Assembly: GCA_041392805.1 (NCBI GenBank) | Contig: JAWKLJ010000001.1 | Span: 3,286,001-3,350,000 of the forward strand | Origin: Saprospiraceae bacterium | Lineage (GTDB): Bacteria > Bacteroidota > Bacteroidia > Chitinophagales > Saprospiraceae | Length of the DNA: 64,000 nucleotides | Direction of reading: 5' to 3' | Shown here: positions 9,067-19,111 of the stretch, one piece after another | Position numbering within the stretch: the first letter of the stretch is position 1 | How the letters are laid out: each line of letters begins with the position of its first letter | Notes under the pieces: model-generated | Databases searched by the model: none | Told to the model about the DNA's origin: nothing | What the model saw: the letters and a program-made list of their open reading frames with translations, nothing else | Translations under genes and position numbers: made by a program

Positions 9067-9103
9067 GATACTTGTTTAGTTGTTGGTTGTTCACTTATTT
9101 TTT

Positions 9104-10624
9104 CTAGACCTCAACATCGAAAACCCGGTCAAAATAGCCACCTAAGGTTTCAACGACCGCTTCTTTATCCGTTATCTCCTCTATGCCTGCCAATATTTTA
9201 GCTAGCCGTTTTTTGTATTCGAGCTGCATGCCCCGGGCAATCAAAACCCGTTGAGCCTGAGGAGAGCCTGCCCCATGCAGGGATTCGGTCAGATAGCCAA
9301 CGGCATTTCTTCCCAAGGTCATGTTTTCAATCAGTCGGAGCATGCGCATGCGATCTTCGGTAGGTACATCTGCTTTTCCTTTTAAGTATTTTTTCAGGAG
9401 CAAACCTACTTCGGGATGGTTAAAATCTTGTTCCGATGGTAAGGTAGCTACTAGTCCACCGGCTAAATCTTGTGCCAATCGGCTGATCTCAAAAGGGAAA
9501 CGAGTGACATGATGTTTGCAGACATTTGCCAGCATTTCATCACAAATATAAGCCCCAGAGGCCGTGGGATAACCCTGATAAGAAGCTGCAATGCCCGTCC
9601 CATAAACGGTCTCATTAAGGTGGGTCATTTCCACCAATTTATCCTTAATATGAGAGGCCTTGGTAACGCCGTTGTATGCTGCAATGGCCGCAGCTGCACC
9701 AATTAGCACATCGCCAACACCGCTTTTGCAGACATAACTTCGCCGATGATAGGTGGTAAAACGTTCAACCAGCAAGGAGGCAAAATCATATTGCCCATTC
9801 ATGAAGACATATTGCCAGGGAATAAAAACGCGATCGAAGATAACCATCGCCTCTTGTCCTCCAAATTTGGCATTTCCAACATCCATCGTTCCTCCCTCCA
9901 TGCTCCGTGTATCGCAGGATTGTCGGCCATAGATATAGGCCAGCCCCTTGGCGTCAACAGGTACGGCCCCAATGACGGCATAGTCTTTATCTGCCGCTGT
10001 CAGTCGCATGGTAGGCATCACCAACAGCCAATGCGAATTGATACAACCTGTCTGATGCGCCTTGGCACCGCTGACATAGAGGCCACCCTCATCCTGGTCA
10101 ACTATATGCAAAAACATATCCGGATCGGGTTGCTGATGAGGTGCTAAACTGCGGTCTCCTTTCACATCCGTCATGGCCCCACCTACCACATAATTGTAGC
10201 GATGCATTAGTTCGAGAAAAGCCTTTAAGCGCTGATGGTATTCAGTTCCATATTGCTCATCCATTTCGTAGGTGACCGAATACAGCGAATTAAAAGCATC
10301 CATCCCCACACAACGCTGAAAACAGGTGCCTGTTAATTGGCCTAGTTTACGCTGCATCTTATTTTGCAGCACCAAATCCGCTTTATTCATGCACACATTC
10401 AAAAAACGGCTTACCCGCTCTCCCGTAAATGGTGATACGACCGAAGCCAAATCCGGATGAGAAATGGCTAGTTCATAGGTCTTCGCCACCGCATTAATGG
10501 AAGGACGAATCATTGGGTGATCTACGGGTTCACCTACCAATTCTCCAAACAAATAGATATCGAGGTCACGTCCCCTAAGGCTGTTGATATAGTCCTCTCC
10601 TGTGACGATTTTTTCTCCTTTCAT
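9104..10624 (-). CDS. 4-hydroxyphenylacetate 3-hydroxylase family flavoprotein, 4-hydroxybutyryl-CoA dehydratase-like
   Basis: 506 residues, the full length of the HpaB/AbfD family (acyl-CoA dehydrogenase-like fold). Residues matching the [4Fe-4S] ligands of 4-hydroxybutyryl-CoA dehydratase are present: C101 and C105 in CFQRCVGMDA, H293 and C299 in YHRRSYVCKSG, with Y297 and K300 next to them and an E258 in GGQEAMVIFD. Oxygenase members (HpaB) lack these cysteines, so a radical dehydratase/isomerase type enzyme is more likely than a monooxygenase. The spacing H293-C299 is one residue shorter than the H292-C299 I recall for the Clostridium enzyme. No acyl-CoA synthetase or 4-hydroxybutyrate gene is adjacent; neighbours are a small membrane protein upstream (gap 15 bp) and a symporter downstream. 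Substrate therefore open. Confidence 0.82.
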   Translation of the reverse strand: MKGEKIVTGEDYINSLRGRDLDIYLFGELVGEPVDHPMIRPSINAVAKTYELAISHPDLASVVSPFTGERVSRFLNVCMNKADLVLQNKMQRKLGQLTGTCFQRCVGMDAFNSLYSVTYEMDEQYGTEYHQRLKAFLELMHRYNYVVGGAMTDVKGDRSLAPHQQPDPDMFLHIVDQDEGGLYVSGAKAHQTGCINSHWLLVMPTMRLTAADKDYAVIGAVPVDAKGLAYIYGRQSCDTRSMEGGTMDVGNAKFGGQEAMVIFDRVFIPWQYVFMNGQYDFASLLVERFTTYHRRSYVCKSGVGDVLIGAAAAIAAYNGVTKASHIKDKLVEMTHLNETVYGTGIAASYQGYPTASGAYICDEMLANVCKHHVTRFPFEISRLAQDLAGGLVATLPSEQDFNHPEVGLLLKKYLKGKADVPTEDRMRMLRLIENMTLGRNAVGYLTESLHGAGSPQAQRVLIARGMQLEYKKRLAKILAGIEEITDKEAVVETLGGYFDRVFDVEV

Positions 10625-10639
10625 TATCGTATAATTTGT

Positions 10640-11170
10640 TTATTCCTCCTTCACCAATTCCTTAAATCGTTCTAAATCTTTAGGTGGCATGATCCAATCA
10701 TTAAATTTTATCACATAAACCAAGGTCATAATGACAGGAACTGACCATAGTCCATATATCATCCACGCTGTCGGGAAGGGGACTCCTAAACAATAGGTGG
10801 TAGTCGTTTGTGTAGCATAAGCCCAGTAGGAAGTAACCGTTAAATGATATGCCAACACATACAGAATCATCCCACCAAATAACCAATACCGGATAATGCC
10901 TAATCCTCCCTTTCTTATAGCACCAATAAAAATGGTCACCCCAAATACCAGAATCACTAAAAGGCCGAACGCATACCCTAACCACTTACTGGCTGAATGA
11001 CTCACCACCGACGGTCCACTTTTTAGCATGGTTTTATACACTGGATGCACCTGGCCTGTGCTCAAAGCGGGCTCGTCCCCTATCCAAAGCGCAATGACAA
11101 CTATCAAAAGCACCACAAGTATCCCCAAAAGCCATTTAAAGAAATCCATAAATGAAAAGGTTTGTCCCAA
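10640..11170 (-). CDS. Four-helix membrane protein of unknown function, first gene of symporter/dehydratase-like operon
   Basis: 176 residues with four evident transmembrane segments (about residues 10-32, 62-85, 92-115, 130-152). A polar loop of about 30 residues separates TM1 and TM2 and the tail is charged (PPKDLERFKELVKEE). I do not recognise the family. It begins the minus-strand operon that continues with the dehydratase-like flavoprotein (15 bp gap) and the sodium:solute symporter. Position and topology would fit a membrane partner of either product, for example an electron-transfer or transport accessory subunit, but no heme, Fe-S or quinone motif is clear (histidines H70-range are few). 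Hypothetical. Confidence 0.7.
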   Translation of the reverse strand: MGQTFSFMDFFKWLLGILVVLLIVVIALWIGDEPALSTGQVHPVYKTMLKSGPSVVSHSASKWLGYAFGLLVILVFGVTIFIGAIRKGGLGIIRYWLFGGMILYVLAYHLTVTSYWAYATQTTTTYCLGVPFPTAWMIYGLWSVPVIMTLVYVIKFNDWIMPPKDLERFKELVKEE

Positions 11171-11214
11171 AATAAAGAAATTCTCAGGCTACATGAATAA
11201 TCAAAGCCCAATTA

Positions 11215-11448
11215 TTGAAAAAGTGTGAAATTGTTGGCAAAGGTGGCAACTCGAATGCACCCGATTTGCCAAAGTGGGAGCCCTGGGAACTAGAAAGGAA
11301 ATATTATCAGGAGCTAGGAGATCAAATCCTGGAAAAACGACATTTACACCAACACCGCCTGGATATTTCAGAAGAAATCACGCTACGCAACAGCACAAAA
11401 ATTGTCAGAGAACCAACCATAAATGGAGATATTGAAGCAACAGAATAA
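11215..11448 (+). CDS. Possible small protein gene or remnant, uncertain
   Basis: An open frame of about 77 codons starting at TTG, in the otherwise gene-free 11171-11509 stretch. The composition is protein-like and charged (LPKWEPWELERKYYQELGDQ, then EEITLRNSTKIVREP). No ATG opens this frame; an ATG at 11193 in another frame reads only 11 codons before a stop, so a frameshifted small gene is conceivable. It lies on the strand opposite to both neighbours. I cannot name a family. The rest of this stretch holds only the dispersed repeat at 11476-11494. Confidence 0.22.
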   Translation: MKKCEIVGKGGNSNAPDLPKWEPWELERKYYQELGDQILEKRHLHQHRLDISEEITLRNSTKIVREPTINGDIEATE

Positions 11449-11475
11449 CCCGTTGTCTCCAATATCTCCACCCCT

Positions 11476-11494
11476 CCAATACCTCTACGTCCCC
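11476..11494 (-). repeat. Dispersed repeat copy, GGGGACGTAGAGGTATTGG (minus strand)
   Basis: Exact 19-bp match, in opposite orientation, to 7500-7518. It is followed on the minus strand by related words (AGGGGTGGAGATATTGGAG). It lies just after the end of sprA. Confidence 0.75.
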
Positions 11495-11509
11495 AAAATA
11501 CTTCCAAGC

Positions 11510-14500
11510 TTAATTCAACTGGAAGCGCACCCTAATCCCTCCGGCAGAATCCGTCCTGGGAAAACCAGCCGAAGTCTTCGGCACCACTCGCCTATAGTCG
11601 AAAAAAGCCTGCAAGGACAATCGCCGACTGAGTTTGTACTCCACCGTAGGCGAGAGCGTCAAAGAGTAATTACCCCGAGTGGGCTCTGCTCCAGGCCCAT
11701 CCAATTGCTGTGCCAAGGTAAGATCATTTCTCATCGATAAATTAAACTGTATATCCAGGTCTTGCGCGTCGAGTTGGCCGCCTCGGCCGCCGCCGCCGCG
11801 ACTAGGGGTCGGCGCATTCCCTCCTGATCCATCCGGTCCGGGACGAGTTGCGCCCTTTTTCTTACTTCCCGTTAAGAATGGAATGTCGACACCCTTCATC
11901 AAATAGCCAAAGCCAATGATGATCTCTGTGGAACGGGATTCACTCAGCAACTTACTCGTTGAGTTAAGCGCCAGGTTGCGTGTCCGGTTGTAGTCTATAT
12001 TAAAAGACATCCCGTTTTGCAGGGTGGCTTCAATGGCAATTAAAGGAGAGAATCCTTCCTGGATGACCACGTCAGGAATCTCTATACGAGGATAAAAGTT
12101 ATAATCTACGGTATCTAAACTTGTTCCCGTGGTAGGATCAAGGTTTCGAAGAAAATAGTTGCTCGTTTGGTAGCGACTTACCGTTAAATTGCCCTTATAG
12201 GCATGAGTTAAACTGAAATTGCTGAAAATTTCTTGGAAGAATGGGATTTTTGCCAACCCATTGTAGGTCAAGCGCCAGTTGAGTTGAGGCCGCAAATTAA
12301 AGACATTCAAATCTACTGTCCTGGCATCTTTCCCTGTATAGGCTGCCATAAAAGCCGGTATCATTACCTCCTGTTGCAAGCTGCCATAACCATTGGCATA
12401 ACCCTGGATGGCTAAGTTATCATCCTGGTGAACACCTGTGCCGAGGCGGTTCGAGATAATCACCCGATTTTCTTCAAATGTTTTAAATAACGCAACAACC
12501 CCTTCGTCGTTTTCAAAAAGCGTAGACAAGGCCGAATAGGTCATGTTCATCTGGCCAGCATTACGTGGAATGGCATGGTCAAAACCCTCGCCTGGCGCTG
12601 CATCTTTATCCAGGTTTTTAAATGTTTCTGAATAATCCTCTGTATAAGAACGGGTCATATCCAGGTCTACCCTAAAATCCCGGAAAGGTTCAAGGGTCAC
12701 CTTACCATCCCAAGAAAGGGTGTAGTCCTGAATAACATCCCTATTCAAAAAGACATTGTCTGTAATATTGCCCTTGTTTTGCCACAACCAATCCTCGGAC
12801 GTCTGCCATTGGGTTTGGTCTAAGACACGGATGCTTGGCTGCCCTCCTGCAATAAAATCCCAGCCCGGGGCCCCAAACCCCGAAGCCATACCCATCAAAC
12901 TCGCATCTGGCATAAAACCAGGCACAACTGTTCGGAATCGTTCGGAATAAGTGAATCTTCCTTTTCGTAGCAACAATAAGGGCCGGATCAAGGCAACCTC
13001 TACCGGACTCACATCTCTATCCTTTTTAGCCTTTTCATCGCCTGCCGGTTTCGCATTTCTATCCTTAGGTATGGCGGGTTGTCTAGCTCCTCTGCCTCTA
13101 CTATTAGCTTGCCCTGCCCGTTCTATTTTTCGAAGGTAAGGTATCGAGGTATATAATTTTTCAAAGTTGAGGTCTGCATTAATGGATCGCGTCTGCCGAT
13201 TAGAGATAATGTTACCCAAACTATCCACATTCAAAGACGCGGCCTCCCACTGGTATTCTCCTTGGTAACTTGCGCGCACCTGGGTCCAATCCATAAAAGG
13301 CAAATACCGAATCGGCAAAGTATAATTCACCGAAAATTTATGGTTATACAGTTTGGGTCGGCCCAATTGTTGGATATTATTCCAAATACTATCTCGCCTG
13401 AATTTTTTAATCTGGTCGGCAGGAAGCGTTTCGAGCATGAAATTCTCGTCAGGTTCGTCAATGGCAGCCGTTGCGGCGGCATCGAAGTTGAATTTTAAGG
13501 CTTTCGAGAAATCCCAGTTGAGCGAATAATTTCGATCCCAGAAGAAACGCTTATTAAAAAAGGTGTTAAAACGTTCGTCCAAACCGGTAAAGCGATAACG
13601 GGTCGTCGAAAACTGCCGGTCGAATACGGTACTAAAAGTAAAGGATTGCGGTAGTGGGCTAAAGTTGAACTCCTTAATTAAGCGCAAATATTTACTTTTT
13701 ATATTCTTGAAGGGCTCTATCGGCTTCGATGGTAGGGTGAAGTTGTAATCGAGCGCAGCCGTCCAGTCATCCTGTTGTTCGAATTCGACCAAAGGATCTC
13801 TTCGCTCTGTCTTGGTATTAGAATAGCTAATACTGAAATTCTCAATATCCCAAGGCATAGGTATACTATTCGGATTATTGCTCGCTCGTTCTTTGCGTAC
13901 ATTCGTAAAATTATAGGTTCGAATATTCATCACCTCCCGTGATTGCTCCCTTAAAGAATCCCTGATCGTCTTATTTTCTGCCCGATCCAGCTTATCTTGT
14001 AGCTTGATATCCGTATCATAGGGATCGTATTCAGGAGTAGTCGTGGTGTTGGATATTTGGCCATAAAAAGGTAAACGAATACCCATCTTTTGCGGAAAAA
14101 ACTTCCCTAATTCCAGGTTTGCAGCTACGTCATAACCCGTAATTTGCTCCCTATTTCGCTCGTGCACTTGGTTGTCCAAAGCACCAAAACCAATGGAACT
14201 TACATTTCCAGCAAAAGTTAAATTACCCAAATCTGCCACCTGAATATCCATTCGAGCCAGTGCCGCCGCTCCTCCTCGCTCATCCAAACCAGCTAGTCGA
14301 AGCTCGTTGATCCAAACCTCCGTATTATAAGAAGCACCATCATCCTCCGGATTGCGAATACCGATGACCATTACTTTGGCATATCCCAAGCTGGGGCTAC
14401 CCTTTACCCGAATTTCATGAATGGCATTGGTCCCTTCTGCTTGAATTGATTTCGAGTAAATCTCCGATTTTTGAATGCCTAAGGTATTGCGTTCTTCCTT

Positions 14501-17500
14501 GAGTTGCCGCAATATTTCCAAAGGAAAATTAAACTCGTTTTCCTTTTTCCAAACCTCCAACTTGTAGGGTGTATCCTGAGATTGGAGCCCTGCAACTTTA
14601 TCCGGATCGGACATCACCAGTGGCAATTCGTATTCGTAATAGTTGTTTTGAAAATCACTACCAATTCGCATAAAAATGCGCAACCCGCCATCCGGTGTGC
14701 GCTGGTCTTTTGACTCCGCATGCACAAACATTTTCAACCGATCATACACCCGGAGGTCCATATCGATCTGCTTAAAGATACCCACAAAACCACCATCACA
14801 AAGATCGTCTACGCGCAATGCCTGGGCCTGCTCATTCTGCAAAGCAGCAAATACACCAAGTGACTGCTCTCGAACAATCCCATCAGGTAGGGTATAATTA
14901 AAAGGCGTACGGCGACTATTTTCTTCAATATTCACGGCATCAATTTCAAAGTTGGTCTCGTCCGCCTGGCAGTTGCCAAATTGATTAGCAGGCTGCAGCA
15001 GATCTTTACGCGTTACCCTACGCCATTGGTTGCGCACCAATTCCATTCGCGCAAAACGCAACACAACTGGCTTTTGAAATTCGCGCATATACATCCGCAT
15101 AAACCGAATAGAACGGAAATCGCGAATACCACCAATGGCCTTTTTGTCTGACCCACGCAGCGGCACCCTAAAACGATACCAAACCCGATTGGAAATGGGA
15201 TCTTCAATCCGATCCGTAATAAAAGGTGTGCGCTCTCGGTCTAGTTCCCGAGGGTTTGTCATATCCGCCCGCAACGGAATTTCGTACTGAAAATAAGATT
15301 CAGTTTCATTGAGGGTATTATCCTGGTTGATGTCTTCCGTATCGGGAAGGTTCGTGCCCGAAGTCCTAATATTGGTTTGATTATTAGGCTGTGAATTACC
15401 TTGTGGGTTATTAAAGCTTTGGTACCTTTCTTGTAAGCTCGCATCATTACCAAAGGAAGCATCATTATAATACTTGAAGTCGTCATTTGCTGGATCTTCT
15501 TCCACAATTTGACGCACAAGGGGGTTGGCGGTGCCAATAGCATTCAAATAATCGCCAAATTTCACCTTCTCGCCTTCATTATTCAATCCATCCAAACCAA
15601 CATCTTGGACATCACGCGTGCCCTGGTCATTATCAAAGGCCCTTGTAATTTGCTGCCCAACGGGAACAACCCCCCATGCCGTATCGTCAATCTGCCGAGT
15701 AGGGTTGCCTGGACTTGGCAAACCATTTTCAAAAAACTTCCTGGAATCATTGAGGATATCTTCGGAAATATTACCGAGGTTAATATAAAGGGTACCCTGC
15801 TGTTCCTGAACGTCAGGAGATGCCAGCCGTGGGGCCTCTGGATCAAGGAAAGGACTCAACATCCAGAATTCCAGGAATTCAATATTCGCTGTTTGGAAGT
15901 CATTCGTATTCAAAGCTCGCATAATGCCACCCCAACGTTTTTCAGGACTACGCAACTTAAGCGTTCCACCTGCTAAATTGACGCCATCCGACACATTGGG
16001 AATACCATTCGGTACATCAAAGTTATAAGGCCCCCGCTCCTCAGGGTTATAGGAAAGGTCAAAAGTTCTAAAAATCTGCGCCTGGTCTCTAGGAACCTGG
16101 ATATTAGGGAATACCTCCTGTTGTGGTACCTGGCTGGTGTACGGGTTCTGGTCGTCCCCTTGGCCACGCGCACTAGGGTCAATGAGGTACCAATTGAGGC
16201 GCGCCCGGTTCACCCCTGAGCGGGTGTCTTTGAAAGCCGATTCGGGGAAAAACGGATTGCGGTTAGCGTCATCATCTTGCGGAATACTGGCCAGAAACCA
16301 TTGGTTGACGGGCGTTCTCAAGTCAAGTCCACTGGAACTACCCTCAAAGTCATCCACATAAACCAAACCGTCTTTATCTTTTCTAGTTTCATTAATGGCG
16401 CGGGAGTGTCCAGGTCTCAAGACCGCCCCTTCTGCAGAAAAATTAATGGTGGAAGGTTGGTTGGTAGAGTAGAACGGTAATTTATCAACTGCCTTGGTTA
16501 GCCAAGGTGCTTCCTTGCTGAAGTTGATGTCCATACCGTAGATTTTATTATTGACAGGGTCGTCTCCGACATTCACTTTTTGGGTAAATGGCCGCTCGAA
16601 TAGCTGCAGGAAAGTTGCGCCAAAATTAAAATTCTCACTCAGCTCATAATCTGCTCGTAAGCCCACCATGGTTTTGGACTGGAACCCAAATAGCGTATTA
16701 TCTTCAAAAGACACATTGATCGGAACGCCCGAACTCAATATCGCATCATTGAGAATACGCACTTTCCCCGAGCTGTAATCTACCTCATAATCTCTGCCCT
16801 CTAGCAACAAAGCACCACCGGCTGTTACCGAAACGGAGCCTGGCGGAATATTGAAAGCACCCAAGGATATTTCACTGGAAATACTAGATTTGTAGGATCC
16901 CTTGATAATAAAGCGGTTCTTCTCAGGATATTCCCTGGCTTGGAACAAGGTAGAATCATAGAGCTCCTGGTAAACCAGGGAATCCACAAATTCGGGATTT
17001 AATTGCTGTTCTAAGGATGATCCAAAGGGTTCCAAAACGGGAAACATCACCCGACCATTAGCAGGGTTGATAGTTACCCCTGGAACGAAGTCAAACACAC
17101 CATCCCTACTCGGGTCTCCTTGCACATTGAGGTTGTCGAGGTTGAAAACGCGAATTAAGGGTACGCCAGCAAGGTTACTTTTAGGCAAAAACCGCTTAAA
17201 TCCTTCCCCTGGGTCTTCATAAAAAACATCCAGTTTGAAATCCTCCTGGCTCACCTGATAGGCACCAATCGAATAGATGTTTTTCATCATCAAATTCCAG
17301 GTAGGAACATCTGTGCGTTGGGTGGTACTTTTGAGCAATTTGACATACAATACCTTCGGGGTTTGGTCAGCTGTGTCCGTGGAGATGTTATTCCGGTTCA
17401 CCGAAGATTCACCAACGGTGAACAACTCTCCATTGTATTTATATTCAAAAGAAATGGCCAGTACCTGGTCTGGTTGCACATTAATATTTACAGAAACAAA

Positions 17501-18883
17501 ACCTAGTTCAGGATGGTACGTAAATTCCCTCGGGTTCAATTTTCTTGCACTTACCTTTTCAAAGTCACGTGCCTGAATCAATTTGAACTCTGATTGTAGA
17601 ATGGCCACTGTTTTATCAATATCCCGAAGAGTCTCTCCCCTGTTAACCAGTCGGCTATAGAGCCCATTGGCCCCATTATCAGGAAGTGGCTCGCCATCAC
17701 AAATTTCCTGATAGACAGGATCTTGGAATCGCGGGATAGCATCAGGATTCACAAAGTTACTGGGTTCACCAAGGTCTGCGAAAGCCACAATATCCCTTAC
17801 GTTTTCAACGTCATTCCGGTCATTGGTGATCCAAACCTCCAGGTTTTCCAAATGAAAAAGGGTATTGATTTGAGGGAGGTTGGAAATGGCCTTTTCGAAG
17901 ATGTCACGGTTGTAATGTGACAAGAAAAAGTGGCGGTTTTCATCATATTCATCAGAACGGACTTCAAATTCCTGCAATTGACTTCCTCCTTGCAGCTGAA
18001 TATTCTCTCGTTGTGATTTTTGTTGCGAAGCAATAGCGGTTAAACGCAGGTGGCCAAATTGAAGTTCCGTTTTCAAACCAAAAAGGCTCTGTGCTCCCTG
18101 GATGAGGCTCCCCCTTAGTGGCAAACTAACATTACCCGCTTCAATTTTTTTGAGGATATCATCTTCACTAAAAAGTTCGCTATTATAATCCAGTTTGATC
18201 TGGTTATCGAAATCAAAGGTAGCATTGGTGTTATAATTAGTGGTCAGGTTGAGTTTTTCGCCAATTTTACCCGTGACATTCATTTGAATGTCCATGTCGA
18301 AATCGAAGTTGGTCAGCGATCGTTGCCGTTCTGTCAAAATAGGATTTTCCAATCGCTGGTGATCGACACCAAAGGTCAGGTCGATACTACCTTGCGGTTT
18401 AATATCAACGGTCGTACCACCAAATAAGCGATCAATCAAGCTGCTATTGACATCAAATTTAGCGATTGGGTCGAGGGCACTAAGCCCATTTTCGGTTCCC
18501 CCTACACCAGATAACTGGTTGAAATAGTCTCGCTCTTCTTTTTTGCGACGCCACTCCACATACTCATCAAAAGTCATATACGTAGGTGGGCGAAAGTAGG
18601 TGTCTCCAATCTTTTCACTAATAATATACTGCCCTGTTACCGGATCATATTCGATGCTTTGTTCGACAGCACTGGGGTCTTTCAGATCGAAAGGATTAGT
18701 GGAACGGTCATTTATAAAATCGCCAAACCGTTCGGCAGGAGGCGGCACGGTGTCTCGGGAGGCTACAATATAAGTAGCGACAAACGGATCATCAAGGTCC
18801 TTATTATTACCTTGCACAGAGGGTGCCAGAAATTGGGCAATGATGGCCACAGCCAGGCAGTTGAGTAGTAGTATTCGTTTCAT
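11510..18883 (-). CDS. sprA: SprA, outer-membrane translocon of the type IX secretion system / gliding motility
   Basis: 2457 residues, within the 2300-2500 range of SprA (Sov in Porphyromonas). A signal peptide starts with MKRILLLNCLAVAIIAQ. The body is a very long, Tyr/Asn/Arg-rich succession of amphipathic strands, as in the 36-strand SprA barrel: for instance GSIDLTFGVDHQRLENPIL, LVYVDDFEGSSSGLDLR, VNQWFLASIPQD and YNTEVWINELRLAGLDERG, all typical SprA blocks. The C-terminus ends as an outer-membrane strand (GGIRVRFQLN). SprA forms the pore through which T9SS cargo with C-terminal sorting domains crosses the outer membrane, working with PorV and the PorLM motor. Two likely cargo proteins are encoded in this window (23751-25520 and 55340-59992). 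It follows ruvA on the same strand, an order also known from Flavobacterium, and has its own predicted promoter at 18913-18944. Confidence 0.97.
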   Translation of the reverse strand: MKRILLLNCLAVAIIAQFLAPSVQGNNKDLDDPFVATYIVASRDTVPPPAERFGDFINDRSTNPFDLKDPSAVEQSIEYDPVTGQYIISEKIGDTYFRPPTYMTFDEYVEWRRKKEERDYFNQLSGVGGTENGLSALDPIAKFDVNSSLIDRLFGGTTVDIKPQGSIDLTFGVDHQRLENPILTERQRSLTNFDFDMDIQMNVTGKIGEKLNLTTNYNTNATFDFDNQIKLDYNSELFSEDDILKKIEAGNVSLPLRGSLIQGAQSLFGLKTELQFGHLRLTAIASQQKSQRENIQLQGGSQLQEFEVRSDEYDENRHFFLSHYNRDIFEKAISNLPQINTLFHLENLEVWITNDRNDVENVRDIVAFADLGEPSNFVNPDAIPRFQDPVYQEICDGEPLPDNGANGLYSRLVNRGETLRDIDKTVAILQSEFKLIQARDFEKVSARKLNPREFTYHPELGFVSVNINVQPDQVLAISFEYKYNGELFTVGESSVNRNNISTDTADQTPKVLYVKLLKSTTQRTDVPTWNLMMKNIYSIGAYQVSQEDFKLDVFYEDPGEGFKRFLPKSNLAGVPLIRVFNLDNLNVQGDPSRDGVFDFVPGVTINPANGRVMFPVLEPFGSSLEQQLNPEFVDSLVYQELYDSTLFQAREYPEKNRFIIKGSYKSSISSEISLGAFNIPPGSVSVTAGGALLLEGRDYEVDYSSGKVRILNDAILSSGVPINVSFEDNTLFGFQSKTMVGLRADYELSENFNFGATFLQLFERPFTQKVNVGDDPVNNKIYGMDINFSKEAPWLTKAVDKLPFYSTNQPSTINFSAEGAVLRPGHSRAINETRKDKDGLVYVDDFEGSSSGLDLRTPVNQWFLASIPQDDDANRNPFFPESAFKDTRSGVNRARLNWYLIDPSARGQGDDQNPYTSQVPQQEVFPNIQVPRDQAQIFRTFDLSYNPEERGPYNFDVPNGIPNVSDGVNLAGGTLKLRSPEKRWGGIMRALNTNDFQTANIEFLEFWMLSPFLDPEAPRLASPDVQEQQGTLYINLGNISEDILNDSRKFFENGLPSPGNPTRQIDDTAWGVVPVGQQITRAFDNDQGTRDVQDVGLDGLNNEGEKVKFGDYLNAIGTANPLVRQIVEEDPANDDFKYYNDASFGNDASLQERYQSFNNPQGNSQPNNQTNIRTSGTNLPDTEDINQDNTLNETESYFQYEIPLRADMTNPRELDRERTPFITDRIEDPISNRVWYRFRVPLRGSDKKAIGGIRDFRSIRFMRMYMREFQKPVVLRFARMELVRNQWRRVTRKDLLQPANQFGNCQADETNFEIDAVNIEENSRRTPFNYTLPDGIVREQSLGVFAALQNEQAQALRVDDLCDGGFVGIFKQIDMDLRVYDRLKMFVHAESKDQRTPDGGLRIFMRIGSDFQNNYYEYELPLVMSDPDKVAGLQSQDTPYKLEVWKKENEFNFPLEILRQLKEERNTLGIQKSEIYSKSIQAEGTNAIHEIRVKGSPSLGYAKVMVIGIRNPEDDGASYNTEVWINELRLAGLDERGGAAALARMDIQVADLGNLTFAGNVSSIGFGALDNQVHERNREQITGYDVAANLELGKFFPQKMGIRLPFYGQISNTTTTPEYDPYDTDIKLQDKLDRAENKTIRDSLREQSREVMNIRTYNFTNVRKERASNNPNSIPMPWDIENFSISYSNTKTERRDPLVEFEQQDDWTAALDYNFTLPSKPIEPFKNIKSKYLRLIKEFNFSPLPQSFTFSTVFDRQFSTTRYRFTGLDERFNTFFNKRFFWDRNYSLNWDFSKALKFNFDAAATAAIDEPDENFMLETLPADQIKKFRRDSIWNNIQQLGRPKLYNHKFSVNYTLPIRYLPFMDWTQVRASYQGEYQWEAASLNVDSLGNIISNRQTRSINADLNFEKLYTSIPYLRKIERAGQANSRGRGARQPAIPKDRNAKPAGDEKAKKDRDVSPVEVALIRPLLLLRKGRFTYSERFRTVVPGFMPDASLMGMASGFGAPGWDFIAGGQPSIRVLDQTQWQTSEDWLWQNKGNITDNVFLNRDVIQDYTLSWDGKVTLEPFRDFRVDLDMTRSYTEDYSETFKNLDKDAAPGEGFDHAIPRNAGQMNMTYSALSTLFENDEGVVALFKTFEENRVIISNRLGTGVHQDDNLAIQGYANGYGSLQQEVMIPAFMAAYTGKDARTVDLNVFNLRPQLNWRLTYNGLAKIPFFQEIFSNFSLTHAYKGNLTVSRYQTSNYFLRNLDPTTGTSLDTVDYNFYPRIEIPDVVIQEGFSPLIAIEATLQNGMSFNIDYNRTRNLALNSTSKLLSESRSTEIIIGFGYLMKGVDIPFLTGSKKKGATRPGPDGSGGNAPTPSRGGGGRGGQLDAQDLDIQFNLSMRNDLTLAQQLDGPGAEPTRGNYSLTLSPTVEYKLSRRLSLQAFFDYRRVVPKTSAGFPRTDSAGGIRVRFQLN

Positions 18884-18912
18884 ATCAATACACGGGATTC
18901 CATTGTAAAAAA

Positions 18913-18944
18913 CAAACCTATCTGGTGCAACAAGTAATGAGCAA
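18913..18944 (-). promoter_or_regulatory. Predicted Bacteroidota promoter for sprA
   Basis: On the minus strand TTG (complement of 18942-18944), 21 bp spacer, then TAGGTTTG (complement of 18913-18920), an exact TAnnTTTG match. The sprA ATG is about 30 bp downstream. The 229-bp gap between ruvA and sprA holds nothing else recognisable. Confidence 0.55.
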
Positions 18945-19111
18945 ATGACTAAAATGAACTAAGGCCTAAAAATTACCATTGTCCATTATTCATCATTCAT
19001 TCCTTATGGCAGACCATTTATCCAGGTTTATCCAATTTTACACTAAAACGATAGATTATGAGTTATTGGGATCAAGCAGAGGATTTTAACACGTTTTTTT
19101 TGTAGTGGGTT

